From Xenia sp. Carnegie-2017 (taxonomy: Eukaryota > Cnidaria > Anthozoa > Malacalcyonacea > Xeniidae), in contig NW_025813526.1 in assembly GCF_021976095.1 (NCBI RefSeq), forward strand, positions 16,483,233 through 16,547,232: a DNA stretch of 64,000 nucleotides, read 5' to 3'. Under the pieces are notes generated by a model. The model worked only from the letters and a program-made list of their open reading frames with translations. It searched no databases and was not told the DNA's origin. Positions 49,370 through 62,600 of the stretch are shown one piece after another. The position numbers and the translations under genes are program-made. Numbering within the stretch: position 1 is the first letter of the stretch; each line of letters starts with the position of its first letter.

Positions 49370-50130
49370 GCTTACATGTACCTTAGACGATTCTAAAGCT
49401 TTCGACAAAATTACATGATCAAAATATTGTGATGCAAAGCCACAAATCATAAAAATACAACCAGTTCTGATTAATAGGACGGCAAATTTTCTCACAAACC
49501 GAAGATAACACACGTAAACTGGGACCAGCTTTTCGTGTTTAGGCGAAGACATTGTTGGGCGTTTCCAAGAAAACCAAACTAAGCCCAAAGTTATTTAAAA
49601 TCATGGCAAATGATCTTGATATTTATGAAGAAATAGTTAAATTTCTCGACAACACTACATTATGAAAAAACCAGAAACTGGTCTTTCATTAAAATTTGCG
49701 AGTGCTCTAAGTGGGCTGTAAAAAATTCTATGAAATTTAATCCTCCTAAAACCAAAAAATTCAATAATGTTTTTCAAACACAGAATCTCCTTCTCAATCC
49801 ACCATTATTGTTAATGAATATGATGTTGGCAAAAGTAAGCCATCTGTTAAACTTATTATAGTTTGCTGCATTAAGCTTCTCGTACGCAGAACAAGTTAGT
49901 AATCAAGACCTGGGAGTGGGATTAACGAGTTAAGCATGCTGCACGATGTGTATCTCGATTTTCCAACTTAAACTTCAATGATCAGGAGGAGAAATGATCT
50001 ATTTCTTATATGTTTTAAGAGATTACGCTAGCTCATGATCCCAATTTCAAAATAAATGCCAATTTAAGTTGTGTTGTCGGTCCTGTTGACCAATATCATC
50101 ATGCATGCTTTAAAGCGCATGTCAAAAAAT
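49370..50130 (+). mobile_element. Decayed non-LTR retrotransposon (reverse transcriptase fragment)
   Basis: Plus-strand pieces read LDDSKAFDKI (RT motif LDFSKAFD), GVSKKTKLSPKLFKIMANDL (motif GVPQGTxLGPxLFxIxxNDL) and KFLDNTTL (the F-x-DD box, altered to LDN), then WAVKNSMKFNPPKTK and a late segment near 50040. The order and spacing fit a CR1/Jockey-like LINE. Stops and frame changes are frequent and the catalytic DD is lost, so the copy is old. Confidence 0.75.
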
Positions 50131-50149
50131 GAGATTTTATCTCGTTGAA

Positions 50150-50940
50150 ATTATGAACTTGTTAGGAGAATTTAAGTACTCTGTCAGTTGATGAACTTCA
50201 TGCTTTCTTTGTAGAACTAAGTGCTTCCACTGTCCGATCTTTTTTAAGTAGATGTTGCTCCTCCACATCGTCTGCTGTAAGGTCAATTTTTTATTTTATT
50301 GAAGGTACATAAAAATCATTGTCCAAAGTTATTTTAATGAAGGAAATTGCACAGTTTTGTTATCAGGAGCCTGGTGTGAACGAATTAATTAAAGTATTTC
50401 CTGGCACCCTAACATCCGATTTGGCTGAACTCACTGTAAATCAGTGTACACTGCTGCAAGGTTACCAAGTGGATACGAAAACTTCCAACAAATTTATTGA
50501 AATGAACTAAGGCAATCACTATGGCATAATTTTGATTGCTTTTTACAAACATCTGATAACCAGTTTTGGTATTGGTATTGGTCTTTGATTTTAACATTAA
50601 ATGTATTAGCTTCATTCATATAGTCACTATTTTATGCATACAACCTTTACTCTTTCTTTGTTAATATCATGATGCTATTACAATTGAAACGAAGGAGGGA
50701 ATGAGAATAAAGACCACATAGTGATTCGCTCACAAAAATTAACCACTTTTCTAAATTGAAAGGTTTTACTGCGCAACATTTAGGTACAATTTGGTAATAT
50801 TAAATTTATTATTGCAACTTTGCGTATAAAATATTCCTTAGCTTAAATATATCTGTGCAATGCGTCAAAAATTAAACAAACAAAACTCTTTAAACTCTAC
50901 TCACCAAATAAAAGTATTTGTCATCTTACACGAGAGAAAT
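50150..50940 (+). repeat. Third, partial copy of the arm sequence
   Basis: Runs parallel to 45890-46680 of the right arm and inverted to about 24300-25250 of the left arm: GTTAGGAGAA at the start, CAAAGTTATTTTAATGAA(G/A)GAAATTGCAC, TGCAAGGTT(A/G)CCAA, and AACATTTAGGTACAATTTGG. By eye it is around 85-90% similar. It ends abruptly where the fibrinogen-type sequence begins. Confidence 0.8.
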
Positions 50941-51560
50941 AAACTTCGCATTGACATGGAAGACTTTACAGGCAACACAATTTACGCCGAATATGACTTC
51001 TTTTCTGTTACAAGTGAACGAAAGAAATACAATTTGAGCCTTGGAACATATTCAGGTAGAAACTGCTGATAGGTATCCAGTAGCCGAATGAAATTAAGAA
51101 AAAAAAGTTTTGTGAATTTTAAAAATGACAGAGGCTTTCTAAAGTATGTCTTTCCTCCAGACTTTAAACTTTTTCGTTGTTTTCAGTTTATCATTCAACA
51201 CTTTAAGTGATTTCGCCTGAAATATTACGAAAAATTTTACTTATTTCTTAGTTGATCAGAAACTTTTGGATTAAAAGAAAAGACTGAAATTTATCTCCAT
51301 ACCATTTCAAACGAAAGGAATACTGTGAAATAATAATCTTTTTAAAAAACTAAAGCGCTTGCAACAGTGTTACATAAACAATTTACATTTTTAAGATTTT
51401 ACAAATCAAAATACAATTTGTTAAAATCACTCCCATAGTAACTAGTAAATAATACTTTCAAATGATTGTCTATTTGTATCAGACATTTGAAAAGTGCTTT
51501 ACAACTCAAATTTTTGCATAAGAAATATATATTTTAGACTCAACTCATATTTAAATTGAT
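50940..51560 (+). pseudogene. Fibrinogen-type exon fragment joined to arm repeat
   Basis: Starting at the junction after CATCTTACACGAGAG, the plus strand reads NKLRIDMED, YAEYDFFSVTSERKKYNL and GTYSG followed by the donor CAG|GTAGAA. This is the second half of the first fibrinogen-type exon at 22463-22840, read in the opposite direction. Intron sequence then continues in parallel to about 51550 (partner 21950-22460). The first half of the domain and the last exon are missing, so it cannot encode a fibrinogen-type fold. Confidence 0.8.
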
Positions 51561-53509
51561 TTTTACATTTTTGTTCCTTGAAATCAACATTACAATAATT
51601 ATACATTCACACATCACAGAAAATTTTGTAAGAATATGAAGAAAATCTTAACATACTATTTAAATTTCCTATTTTGACTTTATTATCGTTTGATGTGAGA
51701 AAGATCAAAGTTTTAATAATTTCACGATTTGTTTCTAGTTGGAGCAATGAGTACATGTTTGGCAAAGTGAAAACAAAATTGCTTCTTCAAACATTCATCA
51801 CACCTCAAAATTGAGCTTAGACCCTTTAGTTTGACCGAATTCAGTGTAAAACCACGAAATTGTTTTGCCAAAACCGAATGCTCTATTTTATGCTCAACAC
51901 AAGTAGACTAATCGGAACAAGTAATTTTGAAAACCAAGTTCAGCGCCCATGCACAAAGAGAGTTTATGCATGGTGAGAAGATCTTTACGAGAGAGTCTAT
52001 ATATCTTTTTAATTAAATGTTTCTCATTTCATAACAATCAGAAATAACCAGCTGCTATACACCAATAATAATTGCAAGACAAAATAGCATAATGCAATGT
52101 CGGAAATTTTGTGCTTTTAATGAGATTTCATGCTGTTATTTGAAATTAAATCAATTAAACAAAGCTTTTTTCTCGCAAGACAGCCTTCAATAATATACAA
52201 CACCAAACGCTGCATTGCACAATGGAATAATTTAAACACACTTTTTATACATACTGTATTAAAATTGAACAGTTAGACAAACATCATTAAATTCATCATA
52301 GCGCAAAATATACAAAACTAAGTAAAAGTGTTCCTGTTTTTGCAATCTTTTGTTCTTCTACTTTTTTGCATTATAACATAGTGGTTGGTAGTATAACACG
52401 ACTTCACGTGGCTACCTACAAAAAACCGTTGAAATTTTAGCATATAAGTAATGTGCAAACTGAACATTAAAACGATAATATTTTGCTTCCGGTACAATAA
52501 AAAGTTTCAATTTTTAGTAATATTTCTGCATCCAATAACCACACTAGTTAACGGCAAGTTTGTAAAATTATAAAAACTTTGGGAGAGGACTAAAGTTTTT
52601 TTAGCAAATACAACAACAAACAATAGCGTATATATGTGTTAGTCAAAATCAGGAAGGGAGAAAAAAATTTCATTTGGTGAGCCCGCATCTTTCCGCTGAC
52701 GTTCACAGCCAATTACTTCTCAACAGTGAAGTGACGTCTCTTGCTGAAACTGCTGCTCGATTGCAGGCACGCTCAAACGAGTAAATTACTGATAAAACGA
52801 GCAAATTTCGTATTTCTTTGCTAAATATCATGGCTTCTACTTGTTATTAAGTTTCCTGACTCTGAGGAAGTCTTCTTTCTCAATACATCATATGTTTTTC
52901 ATTCGAGCGCCACAGGTTTTAAGGGCTTTGCCGTTTCAGGCATGACACCTATGTCAGCTAGTTCGTTTGCTGTTTAATTTTTAATTAAGAGTAAGTGAAG
53001 GACTCAAAAACTACAGAGCCTGCAGGATATACTGCTGTTACTATATGGTTAATCTGACCACATCTGTCGCACATTAGCGCCTGTATTCCAAAAGCTGACT
53101 CATACTCACTTAGTTTTCTTTTTGGATGCGCAATTTCTCTGTTACACTCATTGAGTTCAATAAGATCTGGAGGGAACAAGAACTGTTGTCAAAAACATGG
53201 TGGTAATGGCGGATTTTGGTTAAAAAAACCTCAACTTTGAGAAATATTCGCTCCCTTCTTAATCTGGATTTCTATTACTGCGTATAACAACGACAATCTT
53301 TTTTGAATACATGGATAAATCTTGGTTAAAATGTCCAAAACAGAAGTGAGAAGTTTGCATGTCCCTACGATTTTAGTGAACTGGAAATATGTCATTATTA
53401 AGTAGAAACATATCTATTTTTTTGAGTTACTTTTGGTGTGATTGATTCTGGGTGTCTTATAAGTTATAACGAAAAGATATTTTAATAAATGTACTGAGAA
53501 CTTATAAGG
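51561..53509. other. Spacer with one unrecognised minus-strand frame
   Basis: Mostly featureless. A minus-strand frame at 52985-53179 reads MFPPDLIELNECNREIAHPK and ALMCDRCGQINHIV, with a Cys-x2-Cys pair. I cannot assign it. A 30-base segment of it (CCCTCCAGATCTTATTGAAC) recurs in inverse orientation near 57367-57395. Confidence 0.35.
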
Positions 53510-53517
53510 GATATATC

Positions 53518-56500
53518 CAGTGGCGTAGCTAGCGGTCTGGCTGGTCGGGCCCAGCCCGACCAAATATTTTCCCAAAAATGAAAAATTTGTTTTCTTTAAA
53601 ATTGGATTTGCGAAAATTTTAAATTCTGCGACTCTTTTTGGAATAATCCACAGTCTATTAGTGTAATATTTGTCAAATTGTGTCGTTATTAGCAGAATTA
53701 TCATATTTTTAAACGTTACTTAGCAACAATGACTAGTGCATTTCTAGTGCCAGGCATTACCCAGTTTAGTCGGGCTCTGAAAATTCAGCCCGACCAAATA
53801 GTAAAATCTATAGTGGGATTATCTGCAATCTGATTGGTTGACAGCAACTGAGCAAACTCAAATGCGCTTTTTCGCAACATCTAGTCGGGCTCTGAAAATT
53901 CAGCCCGACCAAGTAATAAAATCTATAGTAGGAATATCGGTAATCTGATTGGTTGAGAGTAGCTGTGAACACACTCAAACGTTTAACAACATCTAGTCGG
54001 GCTCATTTTCAACAGCGTGACTTCAATTTTGAGCTTTCGAAATATACGTTCGGAAATCGTGATAACTTACATTACAATGGCTTCGGCTAATGAAATCGAT
54101 ATAATAAGTGAACTACAAAAGAAACCTTTTCTGTTCGACAATCAGGCGAGCAAAATATACTCGTAAAGCAGCGGCCAATTCCAAATTTACAAGCGACTAC
54201 AGGCAATAGGAGCTTTCAGGAAAGTTGGTACTCGAAGAAAGATTGGCTTTGTGGTAGCTCAGAAAAGATGCATTGTTCTGTTGACCTTGTCTTTTATTTT
54301 GCCCTGGATCGTCATCTTCATGGATGCAGACGGGATTCAAAAACATGAAGAATTTCCTATCCGATTGTAAGAAGCATGAGAAGGCAAAATTGCACATGGG
54401 TGCCTACAAGACCTGGAAGACCTACGGTTTTCAGCCTCGTATCGACTGTATCATGTCACAAACTAGACGTGAAGAGATTCAGCGTCATAACGAGGAGGTA
54501 AGGCAAAACAGGGAAATGTTGAAAACCATAACAGAAGCTGTTTTATACTTGTCTAGGCTAGAGCTTGCATTTAGGGGGCATGATGAATCTAGTAGCAGCA
54601 TGAATAGAGGAAATTATAGAGAGCTACTTGAAAGTTTTGCCAAGATGGATTCTGTTTTTGAAAGGCGATTACATGGAAGGCTTGCTGAAACCCACCTTGC
54701 TGGGGGAGGGCGGTTTACTGGAGTCTCTCCTGATATTCAGAATGATTTGATTGATTGTCTTGATAAGATAATGAAGGATGAGATTTTAAAGGAAATATAT
54801 TGCTGCACTTTCTTAACTATACAGGTTGATGAGGCAACTGATGTTTCTACCAAAGAACTATTGAGTGTAATTGTTCGAATGGACAAAGGGGAAAGTGTCA
54901 TTGAAAGACAGCTTGGGTTTGTTGATGTTAGTTGTGATAGGACTGCAACTGCTATATCATCAGTAGTTAAGGGTAAGTTAAGTCAATACAATAATGTGAA
55001 AGAGAAATTTATTGGACAGACTTATGATGGTGCATCTGTTATTTCTGGTCATCTCAATGGTGTTCAAGCTCAAGTTCAGCAGGATTATCCTCATGCTCAA
55101 TTTGTTCACTGTGCTGCCCATAGACTAAATCTAGTATTATGTCAAGCTGCATCCTCCATCTCACCTGTTACGATTTTCTTTGTTAATATTAGTGCTTTCT
55201 GCACCTTTACTAGCAATTCCCCCCAAAAGAAAAGCTTTACTATCATCCCATAGGCTTGAGTTTCCTAGTCCTGGTGACACAAGATGTTATTATAGGGCTC
55301 ATGTCATCAATGTCTTGCATTCTAACTATGAGAAACTGATAGACATATTTGAAAATCGTACTGATTATCCAATAGGTTGGGATGATGAAACGTTAAGTAA
55401 GGTTACTGGTTTACTTGGCTACCTTAATGGCTTCTTGTTTTGTTTCTTGGTACATGTTTTCCAGAGAATTCTTGAGCAGTCATCCATACTTTATTCTATC
55501 TTGCAAGACAATTTCACTGACTTTCATTATGGAATGAGTAGGTTTGAGAGATTCAAGGCCTTTGTTGCATCTCTGAAAAATGATACAGAATATTGTCAGG
55601 TGTACGACCTGGCTGTTGAGAAAGTGGGACCACCAGTAACCAGGTATGACCAACGGCATAATTACAAACAAATGTATTTTGAAATTCTTGACACAATTGT
55701 GACTATGCTGACTGAGCGATTTCAGGATGTGGAGCATTTTAGATTTTTGACCTTGTTAACCCTAGGGTGTTTAAAATGTGTAAAGGTCAAGTGCCCTCAG
55801 AAAAGATAAATCTTCTAAAGAAGGTTTATGGTGATATGTTTGACATACCAATGCTAGTTAGCAAACTTTGTTTTATTTACAGAGATAAAGACTTTCACCG
55901 TGATTCATGCGATGAACTATTGAAATATATTTTTCAGTTCCATTATCAATCTAGTATTCCAGAAGTTGTAAAACTGTTAAAGATAAATGGGGTTTTGTCA
56001 ATTACAAGTGCTTCAGTTGAGAGGTAATTTTCTTGTTTGAAGAGGGTAAAAAATTATCTTACAAATACTATGAGCCAAGGACGTTTTAGTTCTCTTTGCA
56101 GGATTTCCATTCACAAAGACATACTGTCAGAGAAAGAAGACGCCAACACATTGCATGATGAGGTAGTAAAGAAGTTCATTGAAAAACCACGAAGACTTGC
56201 TTTCTTATACAAATAGGTATTCATATATGGCTGTTAGCAAGCTGATGATGTCTTACGTCCATGGCATGTGAGAATTTTTCCGGGAACTTTTTAATGCAGT
56301 CAATGATGATTGTCATTTCAGCACGACAATTTCATCACAACTTTTGATAGTTGTTGATGACAAATCTGAGCCTTTTTCGGTTCTTTTGTCAAAGTTTCTT
56401 TACAAGATGTACATAGGTATCTATTTATGTATGTGGTGTTGAGAAAATAAATCACATATCTGCAACTATTTTTGAACTGTTTCTCTGCTTTACTATAAGA

Positions 56501-56684
56501 TCCTTCTGAAATTTAAATTAACCAAAATGGTTCTATTTCCTGCATAAATATCACGCATTTGCTTTCTAAGATAGCCATTTCCGACGTTCTAGGGAGTCTA
56601 AATTCGGAAAATTTTCTCGCTCGCCGCCAACCATGGTGGCGCCTCGTGCGCCCGACCAAATATTTTTCGCTAGCTACGCCACTG
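53518..56684 (+). mobile_element. Complete hAT element with perfect terminal repeats
   Basis: Left end CAGTGGCGTAGCTAGCG (53518-53534) and right end CGCTAGCTACGCCACTG (56668-56684) are perfect 17-bp inverted repeats. The flanks are GATATATC on both sides (53510-53517, 56685-56692), an 8-bp target duplication with no mismatch. The 3167-bp element carries one transposase gene of the ZMYM1/DUF4371-like hAT group and a subterminal array of GTCGGGC motifs. The identical ends point to recent insertion, while the gene inside has several disruptions. Confidence 0.95.
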
Positions 56685-59600
56685 GATATATCTTGAACTA
56701 GAAGAGCAAAAAAAAAATCAAAACGCTATGATTATTTGGCTGGTTGAAACTTTCTGATTAGAGGCAAAATATTAGAAACTGGGTTGATTGTGAATTATTT
56801 GGTTTAATTTTGGATCTACTATTGAACAGAACTACAATACTTTCCTACTGTAAATATAATATATGTCAAGGAAGAATGTATTATTTTCTAAAAATGCAAA
56901 ATCCCTTGCACTACTCTTCCCTTGTACCTTTATAAATTACAGCTCCCCACAATAATTTTTTCTAGTTTCAAACAAAATTGAGACATATTTGAGTTCTGCA
57001 TCATGCCTTTGAATTTTTCTTTTGTTTCTTGGTAAAAATATAAGTGAAAGACTTCCAAATCAAGTTTATCTAAAATAGTACTTTCTTTATACAAGAAACT
57101 AAACGTAATTAGAAAGTTCCTTGTTAAAGGCAGACGTTGCTTCTTTTACTAGATTGTTCATTCTTATACTTTAAATTTCTACTATTTCTTTATAAGATAC
57201 AAAAATGTTTTTTGCCATCTATAGTTGCTTCTACATACAACTTCATTGAACCCAGTGCATCCTATGTGAATTTTGGATCCCGCGTCTTTCTGCTGACAAT
57301 CAAATTCTGCCATATTTTTGACCACAGGACGCGCGCTAATAATTTATAGTAATTTGGTTGACATGTTCCCTCCAGATTTTATAAAACTCAATAGCGTGAG
57401 CGTGAGCTTTTGCAGTGATCTTCAACACTTTGTAGATTTCATGTCTACACTCTACCATACAAAAAAGTACAATGTTTCTCTTTTAACAATGCGATTCTCA
57501 GTTCGGAAACATCTGTTTCGTTTTCTTACTCTGTTTTTACCTGATGTATTTTCGCAGTTAACATCAGAACAAAAATGCGCGCAGACTAGGTTAGATTTTC
57601 TACATGAATATCGCATGCTTGAACACCCAGTCTCAAATTGACAGTAAATGCGGAATTATGAGTCTGGAGATGGAGGACGCGTCATCCATAGGGTATAAAT
57701 GTCCCCTTTTGAAAGCTGCTAACCGTTACCAATTGGGGAGGAAACAGTCATTTGGGGTAAAAGAGACTGATACCACATACCCGCCTGCCAAATTACGCTT
57801 TCAATTTGTCTAAGAAGGCTGTCATATGTTGGTGGCATAACTTCATCTAAACATTTTACACCCTCAAAAAAGGTGTATCGGCATTCAACCACATTTTTGG
57901 ATGTATAGTTACAATATAATAGACACGTGAACTTGTTTGGATTGTGTACAGTTACGTTGGTACGAGGAATGTTACAAACAACAAGAGAAAATGTCTCAAT
58001 AAAGCAAGGATGAGAAATTAGCGTTTTCCATGCTTTGACCTTCCCTTTTCCTCCACGAGCTCGAGTAGTCACTTCCTATTCAGTCTTTCTGTATATTTAT
58101 TGTTTTAAACAAAAGTTGTTCGCATTTTTTTCATATTTAGTTAGACATACATACAGTTAGCACATACAATAATGGAAAGTTTCTACCTGTGTATGAACGT
58201 GAACTAATCCTTCTAAAATCTCACGCACAAGCCAGAGCATTCTCTGTTGGTCCTTGTACAATCCCACGTGAATAAAATTTCTCAGAGTACACTTTTCGAA
58301 ATATTCCATCAATATATACAATGATTGCTGCGTACTTTGAATCCTCTTGCAAATCTCTTTCTAAGGGAAAGATGTTGGTAATTATTTTACATATTTTCAG
58401 TAACATCACGAACAGTTCCCACTACTACATACCACGTGAGCCAACGAGCTTCCAAGTTGTGTAATGTGATTTATTGATATTTCATTGGAACATATGTTCA
58501 GTAGACTCGGTGTTGATAATGGATTGTTTTTGTATTGGAACCTCGTCTTCACTAGACCTTTTATCGTCATCAACATTCTTGGAAACATTCTCGTCTTTGT
58601 TTGTCCACGAGTCCTCATTCAATTTCATTAAGCTATTTTCAACCTGGCTTCTTTGCTTCTCCTCTGTCATGCTTGATTTTGTTTTCCTGTTGGAAATTTC
58701 ATTTTCAATATTTTTTCTACCTCAATTCACTAACTTTATTATACGTCGTAAACATTAGGGCATTGTCATGGACAAAATATGCAGATACAACGTTTTAGCG
58801 AAAAAAAACCTATCTAACATTGTCACAACAAAGAACATGCCAAAAATATATGATTGAAAATTGCTAAGTGTCTATACAAGCACCAGTTTCAGAGCTCGCT
58901 AAATCAAAAATTAATTAAGAATTAGTCTGAGCATGCGCAGTCAACACTACCACTTTCCAAGTTCATGGTCATGGCAACGAAAACTTTTTTTAAATTCTTG
59001 CAGCAAAGAACATGCCAAAAATATTTAATTTAAAAGTTTGCTAATTGTATACACAAGAACCAATTTTAGAGCTCACTAATTCAAAAATTAATTGAGATGT
59101 AATGTTAAGCATGCGTAGTCAACTCCATCACTCTCCAAGTTCATAGTCATGGAAACGACCAACTGTTGGTACAAGTACCCATTATGGAGTAATTCCCTAC
59201 GTAGTCATAAGTTTTCTGATAAATCATCCGCGCATGGGTAGTCTTCTTTAGCAAGCGCAGCCGACTTGACCAGCTGCGCAAGTTTATGGCCATGGCAACG
59301 ACCAACTGCATCTTCTACGACCGATTTTGAAGTAAAAACATGCTTTGTACAAATTTAATATACAAACCACATGTGCATGCGCGGCAACGATATCAATCCC
59401 ACCACAAAAGCCATTAAACTTTTATGTATATAAAACACGTATAAATTTAAATCACGTGAAAAATTTCATCAGTAAGATAAATAAAGTAAGAACAACTATC
59501 ATATTTTTTTGAGGTTTACGGGACCATTTTTATCTATTTTCAATTGTATTAGGGCGAAACTAAATATATATATGAATCCCCCGCCTAAATAAATATTGAT

Positions 59601-62600
59601 GATGACTTACGCATTAATAGTACTTATGACGGTATAAAAATTACATTAACAGGCTCCACAGACTAGGAAAACTTTCCGTAGTCGACAACTAAATGTAGTC
59701 GACAAACAGCACTTTTGTGATTGCAGTTACCCTTGCAAAAAAAAGAGAAACCGCTTTGTTGTCGACAACTACAATTCTACACGTTTATTAGTCGACAACT
59801 TATTCAACAGACGGTATTTTTTTCGTAGTCGGCTACATCTAGTGGCCGAAAACAAAATACCTAGTCTATGGAGGCCCTAATTTACACCAAAATTTGGTGA
59901 TTAACATAGAGTGTCTTTCAAATTGCAGGTATAGATGTGTTGTTAATGCCAGAATGAGTCAACATAATGAACAGAAAAACTTCATTTTGTTTGCTCATTC
60001 AGGAATCATCAATCACAAACTTCAGGCAAATTGAATAACTTCTATTTGCAAAGATTTCCATTGATCAATTTCACTTTTTGAATCATGTCGACAACAAGCC
60101 ATTTCATGAATCTTTCCAAAATTATTGCACTTAACTGTCAAAAGTAGCAGCTACCAAATCTTTCATTTTTATCATTAGCGACTATATGTACAACATAATT
60201 CAAAATTCACAGAACCTTTTGTTGAAATGAAATAATCTCTAAAACAATCTCTGATATTTTATGATTGCATTGAATAGAATTGGATCCAAGATGTGTTATA
60301 TCCTCAATTCCGCCTTTATTGCATTCTCCTTTCTCCACCCACCAGTCTAAGTGAACCATTGCAGTCATAGTCAATAAAGTCAGATGGACAATATGGATTA
60401 CTTGGAATACACCTGTCAGCCATAAGGTAGTTATGAAGAACCACAATTTCTTTTGTAGCTTGCACTGCAACGTCAACATCTGCTGTAATTGCACGTCTAA
60501 AAAGTCTGAATCGTGAGGTGGCTGTGTTAAAGGCATTTTCTACAAACCTCTTGCACGGGAGAACCTGAAATTTGCAATTCTCTCAGGGATCTGGACCTCT
60601 CCTCTAGGATTGGGTTTCATGAAAGAAATTTTCAAAAGGGAAAGCATCGTCTCCTACAAACACATATGGTACACTAATATTTGTCCAAGGTAGCAGTTTT
60701 GGGTGTGGAAGATTTAGTTTGTTCTGTTCCATAGCAACACCAAATTCGCCACTTGAAAAAAACGCTACCGTCACTTAGACGTCCATAGTCGCCTACATCA
60801 ATCATTGTAAATTGATATTTTGCATTCACGACTGCCATCAGGACAATACTGCGGAACATTTTATAGTTAAAAAACATAGATCCTGCTCGTGAAAGACACT
60901 GGATAATGATATGCTTACGCCAATCAGTCCGACGCAGTTCGGGAAATTCCACCTTCTCTCAAAGTCTTGACTTTTATCTAGCCATTCTTTCGACAAACTT
61001 GGAACATATAAAAAAAAATTTCTGCGATAACAATCCACCAAGCTTTAAAAGACTCCCTCATAATTCGTCCCACAACGGTACGGCTTACAAGGTAACTTGC
61101 TGCAATACTTCTAAGGCGTCTCCAATGACCAAACATCTTAAAGTGACGCAAAGCCTTCCTGCAGGTTCAATAGCTTCTCTTCTTGCATGCCAAACTTGGA
61201 AGGTGTCTTCTTCAAACTTGGAAGGTGTCATACGAAACAAAGAAAAAAAATTCTTTGTCATATAGCATAGCTTTTTGAACTAGCGTATGGTAATAAGAGC
61301 AGATTTCAACTTTCACTCATACAGACACCTAACAACAAAATATTTCTTAACTGCCTACACAGGCTGTGTCCTTACAATGTATTGGCTATAAACAACAGTT
61401 TAATTCAGTACCAAATTAATATTACTCACAATCATTTTATACCCCACATCTAAATATTTGATAAGTGTGCATAATTATAATTTCAAAATCTTTTGCTTTA
61501 TTTTTTGTTTAGCTTCTCACTTATATTTGAAATAACGACTTTTTCATAAATATGTTGCCATTTACAGATTTAGTGAAACATTAAATAGTTAAATACAAGC
61601 ATGTTCAAAATTTGATGGACTTTTATATGTATGTGTGAAGACTTATCCTATTACGTATCAATTAAATATTTGGTATATTATGTTGCATTGGAGTATTTGC
61701 CGGTTGCCAGTCTCCCTTAAATTTGCGCGGTTTTTGCAATGCATTCTGGGATCGCCAGGGGGCAAACATTGTGTATCTTTATAAAAATATCTTTTCGTAA
61801 AAAGTTTATATTCAAATTATAATGGGAAAAGGGGATCACTGTGCTGTTTATGGCTGTGATAACGATAGAAGATATCCTGAAAAATATATCGTTTCCGATC
61901 ACGTTGGTATTCTTCGCTTTTTTTCTCCGAAAAACGCGAAAGACAAGAGTGCTCAACAGGAAAAGCTGATCAACAGGAAAAACTTCAAAGTCACTACTAA
62001 TACGAAGGTTTGTTTTAATCATTTTCTTGCTGGTTATCGATCCGAGGGCTGTCCCAATCCAACTTTGTTTCTAAAAGGATACCAATCAAAAGAAAGCAGT
62101 AAACGATTACCGCCGAAAGATAGAAGCAAATCAAATATTCCAAAAAGAAAGAGACGAAAAATTCTGTGTGAGAAAAGCTTTGAGCATCAGGATAAGGCAT
62201 TTTTTGCTGCTGAAATCACTGCTCCTGAGCAGTGTACTGAGCCGGAGTCTGTGCACGAAGACAGTCCACAAATAAATTGTACAACAGACTTGGATGTTAC
62301 AAGTTATGATTCTGATGAAAGTGATAAACATGACCTCATTGACTGTTTTTGCCAGGGCGAAGTTAAAACGTTGAAAAGAAACTTATTTATTGAACAAGCT
62401 ATTTGCCAGAAGAATTGCTACCGCTACACTGGATTGTCACTAGAAAAGTTGAACTTAGTTTTCAGTTTGATTGAAGAGAAAGCAAAGAGTCTAAGGTATT
62501 GGAGAGGTTCTACTGATACAGCCACTGCCCAGTCTATTAAAGGAGGGCATGGTTCAAGAGTATTGACACATTGGGAAGAATTCATTCTTACTCTTGTCAG